NCBI GenBank assembly: GCA_029550985.1
Contig: JAKPGH010000241.1
Location: 1 to 8,343 of the forward strand
Length of the DNA stretch: 8,343 bases
Reading direction: 5' to 3'
DNA from: Bacillota bacterium
Lineage (GTDB): Bacteria > Bacillota > Clostridia > Oscillospirales > Ruminococcaceae
The notes under the pieces were generated by a model that was not told the origin of the DNA, searched no databases, and was given only the letters and a program-made list of their open reading frames with translations. The translations under genes and the position numbers were made by a program. This document shows, in pieces, positions 4,583 through 8,343 of the stretch (positions are counted from its first letter, which is position 1; each line of letters starts with the position of its first letter).

Positions 4583-5914
4583 ATGTCGAACACTACGGAA
4601 ACCCGTACCCGTGACATGTTTACCAGTCGATGGGGCTTCATTATGGCCTGCATCGGCTCCGCCGTCGGCATGGCAAACGTCTGGGCGTTCCCGTACCGCA
4701 CGGCAAAATACGGTGGCGCCGCGTACTTAATCCCCTACCTCATCTGCGTCTACATTCTGGCAAAAACAGGAGTCGTGGAAGAAATCGCACTGGGTCGTTG
4801 GGGCGGCACGGGGCCTCTTGGTACCATGCGCAAAGCCTTAACAGAGAAAAACCTGCCAGGCAAGTGGATTGGCATCATTCCGGTTCTCTCGTCCTTTGCC
4901 ATCGCCACCGGTTATGCCATTATTACCGGCTGGGTCATTCGTTACCTGTGGGGCTCCATTACCGGCGCCGTGGTGTCCACGGCGGACACGGGGGCTTATT
5001 TCGGCGCAATCTGCGGCAATTTCGGCAGCATCGGCTGGCATTTCTTCGCCCTGATTTTGACCGTTGCTATCATGGTCGGCGGAATTGCCAAAGGAATTGA
5101 GAAGGTCAACAAAGTGATGATGCCTCTCTTCTTCCTTCTGTTTGCGTTCATGGCAATCCGCGTGGCGTTCCTGCCTGGCGCCAGCGAGGGTTACAAGTAC
5201 CTGTTTGTCCCTCAGTGGAGCTTTCTAGCCAAACCCTCCACCTGGATTTACGCTCTGGGTCAGGCATTTTTCTCCCTGTCTCTGGCCGGCAACGGCACCG
5301 TCATCTACGGCTCGTATCTGAGCAAGGATGAAGACATCCATTTCTGTGCGCGGAATATCGCCGTATTCGATACACTGGCTGCTATGCTGGCAGCCTGCGT
5401 TATCATCCCCGCCGTGTACGCCTTTCACATGGACCCGACAGCCGGTCCTCCGCTGATGTTCATCACCCTACCCGCCATCTTCCAGGAAATGGGAGGCTTT
5501 GGCCGCGTATTCTCCATCATCTTCTTCCTTGCCATATTCTTTGCCGCAGCCTCCTCCATCGTGAACCTCTTTGAGACACCCATCGAAATGGTAGCCTCTC
5601 AGTTCAAGCTGTCCCGTAAGGTATCCATCGCCATCGTGATGGTTGTGTCCGCCGCCATCGGCATCTTCCTGGAAAACGGGGACATCATCGGCGGCTGGAT
5701 GGATCTGATGTCCATCTACCTCTGCCCGCTGGGCGCGCTCATCGCCGCTATCATTTTCTACTGGATCATGGGCGACAAATTCGCCTACGAACAGATGCAA
5801 CTCGGCCGGGAGAAGCCGGTCGGCAAGTGGATGATTCCCTTTGGTAAGTACGTCTACTGCGGCATTTCGATTCTGGTTATCATTCTGAGCATTGCGTTGG
5901 GTGGTATCGGCTAA
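4583..5914 (+). CDS. Sodium-dependent amino acid symporter, NSS (SNF) family
   Basis: It is a membrane transporter of the LeuT/Tyt1/TnaT family, expected to couple amino acid uptake to sodium. The start at 4583 follows a strong AAAGGAGGAGGAG run; 443 residues and about 11 membrane helices match the short bacterial NSS type. Helix 1 carries GSAVGMANVWAFPY (25-38) with A27 and N32 matching LeuT sodium ligands A22/N27. GRWGG is at 71-75, Y111 aligns with LeuT Y108, GQAFFSLSLAGNG (226-238) is the unwound helix 6, SYLSKDEDI (244-252) follows, and ASS (323-325) in helix 8 gives the second sodium site. The Arg normally in GNxWRFPY is Ala (A35), although the aligned gate Asp (D374) is kept. Placement directly after a tryptophanase recalls tnaT beside tryptophanase in Symbiobacterium thermophilum, so tryptophan or another aromatic amino acid is the inferred cargo. 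Confidence 0.9.
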   Translation: MSNTTETRTRDMFTSRWGFIMACIGSAVGMANVWAFPYRTAKYGGAAYLIPYLICVYILAKTGVVEEIALGRWGGTGPLGTMRKALTEKNLPGKWIGIIPVLSSFAIATGYAIITGWVIRYLWGSITGAVVSTADTGAYFGAICGNFGSIGWHFFALILTVAIMVGGIAKGIEKVNKVMMPLFFLLFAFMAIRVAFLPGASEGYKYLFVPQWSFLAKPSTWIYALGQAFFSLSLAGNGTVIYGSYLSKDEDIHFCARNIAVFDTLAAMLAACVIIPAVYAFHMDPTAGPPLMFITLPAIFQEMGGFGRVFSIIFFLAIFFAAASSIVNLFETPIEMVASQFKLSRKVSIAIVMVVSAAIGIFLENGDIIGGWMDLMSIYLCPLGALIAAIIFYWIMGDKFAYEQMQLGREKPVGKWMIPFGKYVYCGISILVIILSIALGGIG

Positions 5915-5975
5915 TCATTACTCCGTACGCAAACCATACTTTCTCCTTACATCATCTCTCTCCAAAAACTTTAGG

Positions 5976-6007
5976 GAAACAGGTGCCGGGAAACCGGCAC
6001 CTGTTTC
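5976..6007 (+). promoter_or_regulatory. Perfect 14-bp hairpin with GAAA tetraloop, transporter-aminotransferase junction
   Basis: Positions 5976-5989 pair perfectly with 5994-6007 around GAAA, a GNRA-class stable tetraloop. It ends 4 nt before the AGAGGA ribosome site (6012-6017) of the next gene. The arm ends in GTTTC and no U-tract follows, so it is not a standard terminator. It could attenuate or process the message, or limit translation of the aminotransferase. The 60 nt between the transporter stop and the hairpin are pyrimidine-rich and otherwise featureless. Confidence 0.8.
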
Positions 6008-6023
6008 TGAAAGAGGATTTACT

Positions 6024-7136
6024 ATGGCAAGAATCAACCCGTACATAGAAAACTACCGGTTGAAGGATTACGCCGGCATGGACACCTCCCACTGCGTCGT
6101 CGACTGTTCCCTGGGGGTCAACCCTCAGCCGCTGCCCCCTTCGGTGATGGAACGGCTGGCTCGGATTTCGGAGGAAACCGTCAAAGCTTACCCCCACGAT
6201 TTGCGGCTGCTGAACGCACTTTGCCGCCACTTTTCCCCCGTGGCGGACCTCAAGCCGGAAAATCTGTTGCTTGGCAACGGGTCCTTCGACCTTTTGAGCC
6301 ACATCAATCTCCTGTATGCCGGTCCGGGCCGGCGTATCCTCAGTTACGCGCCGCAGTTTTCCGCATACGCGGACAACGCGCACCTAATCGGCGCCGACTA
6401 CGTGTTCTATCCCCTGGACCGGCGGAAAAACTACGCCTTTGACACCGATGCGTTCATTACCTGTCTCCGGGAGCGGAAGCCGGATCTGGTCTGCGTAGAA
6501 AATCCCAACAACCCCACAGGGCAGGTCATCGCCTCCGCCGATATTGAAAGGATTCTGCAGGCGGCGGACGAAGTGGGTGCGGCGGTGGTGGTGGACGAGG
6601 CCTACGGGGAGTATATGCCGATGGAAAACTCGGCCATCCAATTTGTGACCCGGTATGAGCACGTGTTTGTGACAAGGACATTTTCCAAAGGGTACGGCAT
6701 GGCCGGCATCCGGCTGGGCTATGCCGCTGGCCCGACGGAAGCCATGGGGCAGCTTCGGAAGCTGATCACGCCCTACAACGCCGGCACCCTGCCGCGGGAA
6801 CTGGCGATGGAAATCCTCGCCTGCCCCGACTATACGGCCAACCTTTGCGCAGCCACGGAAAACCTCAACCGGCGTTTCCTTACGGCACTGCGGGAATCAG
6901 GCCTCCAAAAATTCAGGGTGGCCGCCACTTCCCTTTCGACGCCCATCAACCTTCTCTATGTGGAAAACGAGGACGTCGATTTGCAGCGGGTGCTGGCGGA
7001 CGTGGGAATCGCAACGGTCAGCGGGCTTTCCTATGACAATCTCGGCGCGAATGCGGTGCGCATCATGATCGGCTGCGAGGACAAGCTGGACCTGCTGCTT
7101 GAGCGGCTGCGGCTCGCGGCGGAGCATCTGTCCTGA
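6024..7136 (+). CDS. PLP-dependent class I/II aminotransferase, HisC-like
   Basis: A 370-residue fold-type I aminotransferase. The ATG at 6024 is chosen because AGAGGA lies 6 nt before it; the frame is open further upstream, but there it crosses the hairpin. Motifs in order: NPQPLPPSV (33-41), AYPHD (55-59), GNGSFDLL (84-91, phosphate-binding region), ENPNNPTGQ (159-167, N163), VVDEAYGEY (189-197; D191 binds the pyridine nitrogen, Y194), TFSKGYGMAGIRLGY (219-233; K222 forms the Schiff base) and VRIMIG (345-350; R346 binds the substrate carboxylate). The arrangement matches histidinol-phosphate aminotransferase and CobD-like enzymes. No his or cobalamin genes are nearby; as the third gene after a tryptophanase and an amino acid transporter, a role with aromatic amino acids is plausible, since HisC-like enzymes often accept them. 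The exact substrate cannot be read from sequence. Confidence 0.88.
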   Translation: MARINPYIENYRLKDYAGMDTSHCVVDCSLGVNPQPLPPSVMERLARISEETVKAYPHDLRLLNALCRHFSPVADLKPENLLLGNGSFDLLSHINLLYAGPGRRILSYAPQFSAYADNAHLIGADYVFYPLDRRKNYAFDTDAFITCLRERKPDLVCVENPNNPTGQVIASADIERILQAADEVGAAVVVDEAYGEYMPMENSAIQFVTRYEHVFVTRTFSKGYGMAGIRLGYAAGPTEAMGQLRKLITPYNAGTLPRELAMEILACPDYTANLCAATENLNRRFLTALRESGLQKFRVAATSLSTPINLLYVENEDVDLQRVLADVGIATVSGLSYDNLGANAVRIMIGCEDKLDLLLERLRLAAEHLS

Positions 7137-7179
7137 GTCAGCCCCGAATAAATAATAATAGTAGCGCAAGCATAAAATC

Positions 7180-7216
7180 ATCCGGCAAGTGGTTTGGACG
7201 CTTGCCGGATTTTCGT
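7180..7216 (+). terminator. Intrinsic terminator of the tna-like operon
   Basis: A perfect 10-bp stem pairs 7180-7189 with 7201-7210 around an 11-nt loop, followed by TTTT, CG and TTT. It begins 43 nt after the aminotransferase stop codon. A competing pairing, GCAAGC (7166-7171) with GCTTGC (7200-7205), is possible but shorter. Confidence 0.75.
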
Positions 7217-7542
7217 TTCGTCGAATATTCGTGACAGGACCAGAAATATTAAAACAGAGATAAATACAAAATTGCCATGGCTACCTTTGAGGAAGAACCG
7301 CAAGCGTTCTCCATGCAGAATTGTTTGCAAGTTGCATTACCCTCAAATTGCACTTGCAACATCTTGAAATGGGAAACATTTCCCTGAAAAAGAGTAATTA
7401 TTATACAAAACCCCATACCTTTTGACCAAAAGCGGACTGAAATTATTCAAAAGTTAAGTGATGTCTCCAAAATTTTTTTCATAAAAGACGGCTTTGATAT
7501 ATAAAAAAGTCAGTACTTTCAACACTTTTTTGGCTTGCCTAC
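7217..7542. other. AT-rich non-coding region with inverted repeats
   Basis: No credible gene is seen. Three inverted repeats stand out. TTGCAAGTTGCA (7325-7336) pairs with TGCACTTGCAA (7349-7359) with one bulged T. GGGAAACATTTCCC (7371-7384) and CTTTTGACCAAAAG (7419-7432) are both 6-2-6 palindromes with centres 48 bp apart. A weak promoter-like TTGACC (7422-7427), 16 bp, TATTCA (7444-7449) overlaps the last. AT-rich tracts follow up to 7530. This may be the old control region of the broken binding-protein gene. Confidence 0.4.
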
Positions 7543-8343
7543 ATGCATATGAAAAAGCGCTTGACAAAGAAAATCAGCCGTTGCTATGAGGTTATCGCCA
7601 ACTACACCGACGGCCTGATGCAGATGGACGCCACCGGCAAACCCGTTCCCGCCATCGCGGAGAGTTATGACGTCAGCGAGGACGGCCTGACCTACACGTT
7701 CCACCTGCGGGAAGACGCCTATTGGAGCAACGGCGACCCTGTCACCGCCGATGATTTCGTGTTCGGCTGGCAGCGCGCCGTCGATCCCGCCCTCGTCTCC
7801 GAGTATTCCTACATGCTCAGCGATATCGGCCAGGTAAAGAATGCCGCCGAAATCATTGCCGGCAACCTGCCCGTCACTGAGCTGGGTATCAAAGCCGTTG
7901 ACGACAAAACTTTGGAAGTAACGCTGGAAGTACCCGTTTCCTACTTCACCAGCCTGATGTACTTCCCCACCTTCTATCCCGTAAACCGTGAGTTCTATAA
8001 CAGCCTTGCCACCGGCACCTTCGGCACCAGCCCTGAGACTGTGCTCAGCAACGGCGCCTTCAAACTGGAAAGCTATGAGCCCGCAACCCTTTCCTTCAGT
8101 CTTGTGAAGAACCCGACTATTATGACGCCGACAAGGTGAAGCTCGCTGGTTTGAACTATCAGGTCATCAAGGACAGCCAGCAGGCGTTCATGAGCTACCA
8201 GAACGGCGACCTCGACATCGTCAAGCTCAGCGGCGACCAGGTTGACCAGGTCTCCGGAGATCCCGAGCTCAACATCGTAGGCGCCGGCTATATGTGGTAT
8301 CTCACCATGAACATGAATGACGTGCCTGCCCTGGCAAATGTCA
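7543..8343 (+). pseudogene. Broken family-5 oligopeptide/dipeptide solute-binding protein (OppA/DppA-like), partial
   Basis: The reading frame encodes the extracytoplasmic binding protein of a peptide-type ABC importer (SBP_bac_5). Typical family segments are present: EVIANYTDGLMQMD, then AESYDVSEDGLTYTFHLRE, and DPVTADDFVFGWQRAVDP. Two lesions are clear. First, after MHMKKRLTKKISR the family fold begins at once at CYEVIANYTDGL, so the hydrophobic core of the signal peptide, the lipobox Cys and roughly the first 40-60 mature residues are missing, and no ribosome site precedes 7543 or 7549. Second, one base is missing at about 8113-8115: frame 1 reads LVKNPTIMTPTR and stops at 8139, whereas a shift by one restores DYYDADKVKLAGLNYQVI and stays open to the window edge. 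The 3' end lies beyond the window. Sequencing error could explain the second lesion but not the first. Confidence 0.87.

Noticed and set aside
7543..8139. A complete 198-residue protein
   Set aside because: The family sequence continues past 8139 in the next frame and the N-terminus is missing, so this is a fragment of a broken gene.

Overview
The window looks like chromosome of an endospore-forming, probably anaerobic Firmicute (Clostridia; Oscillospiraceae-like is my guess). The evidence is a GerA-type spore germination receptor gene behind a textbook forespore sigma-G promoter, strong GGAGG-type ribosome sites, a TTG start, and moderately GC-rich, amino-acid-fermenting gene content. No rRNA, tRNA, CRISPR array or insertion sequence was seen.

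Left arm (1-1989, minus strand). There are three genes: the N-terminal 249 residues of a GerA-family A subunit (runs off the left edge), a 173-residue helical protein of unknown function, and a 139-residue exported coiled-coil protein of unknown function with a TTG start. The last two each end in a clear intrinsic terminator, so they are separate transcription units.

Central intergenic region and ridA relic (1990-2865). A divergent control region holds a 16-bp perfect palindrome, two related sites and a plausible sigma-A promoter reading rightward. Next comes a badly decayed ridA gene (enamine/imine deaminase). It is recognisable by stitching frames together and carries about six frame-disrupting lesions. 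Two small candidate ORFs lie here, one a 14-codon leader-like ORF with a Trp codon.

Core tna-like operon (2866-7136, plus strand). An unusually long tryptophanase-like PLP lyase (542 residues) is followed by a sodium-dependent NSS-family transporter (443 residues) and a HisC-like class I/II aminotransferase (370 residues). The two junctions each carry a long perfect hairpin (15 bp and 14 bp stems) without a U-tract, and an intrinsic terminator follows the third gene. Inferred logic: the transporter imports an aromatic amino acid, the lyase splits it to indole (or phenol), pyruvate and ammonia, RidA would once have cleared the 2-aminoacrylate by-product, and the aminotransferase may act on the same or a related amino acid.

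Right arm (7137-8343). About 330 bp of AT-rich non-coding DNA with several inverted repeats precedes a family-5 (OppA/DppA-like) solute-binding protein gene. That gene is broken: its signal peptide and first part of the mature domain are missing, there is no ribosome site, and a one-base deletion shifts the frame near 8114. The intact tna-like operon is therefore bracketed by two pseudogenes.
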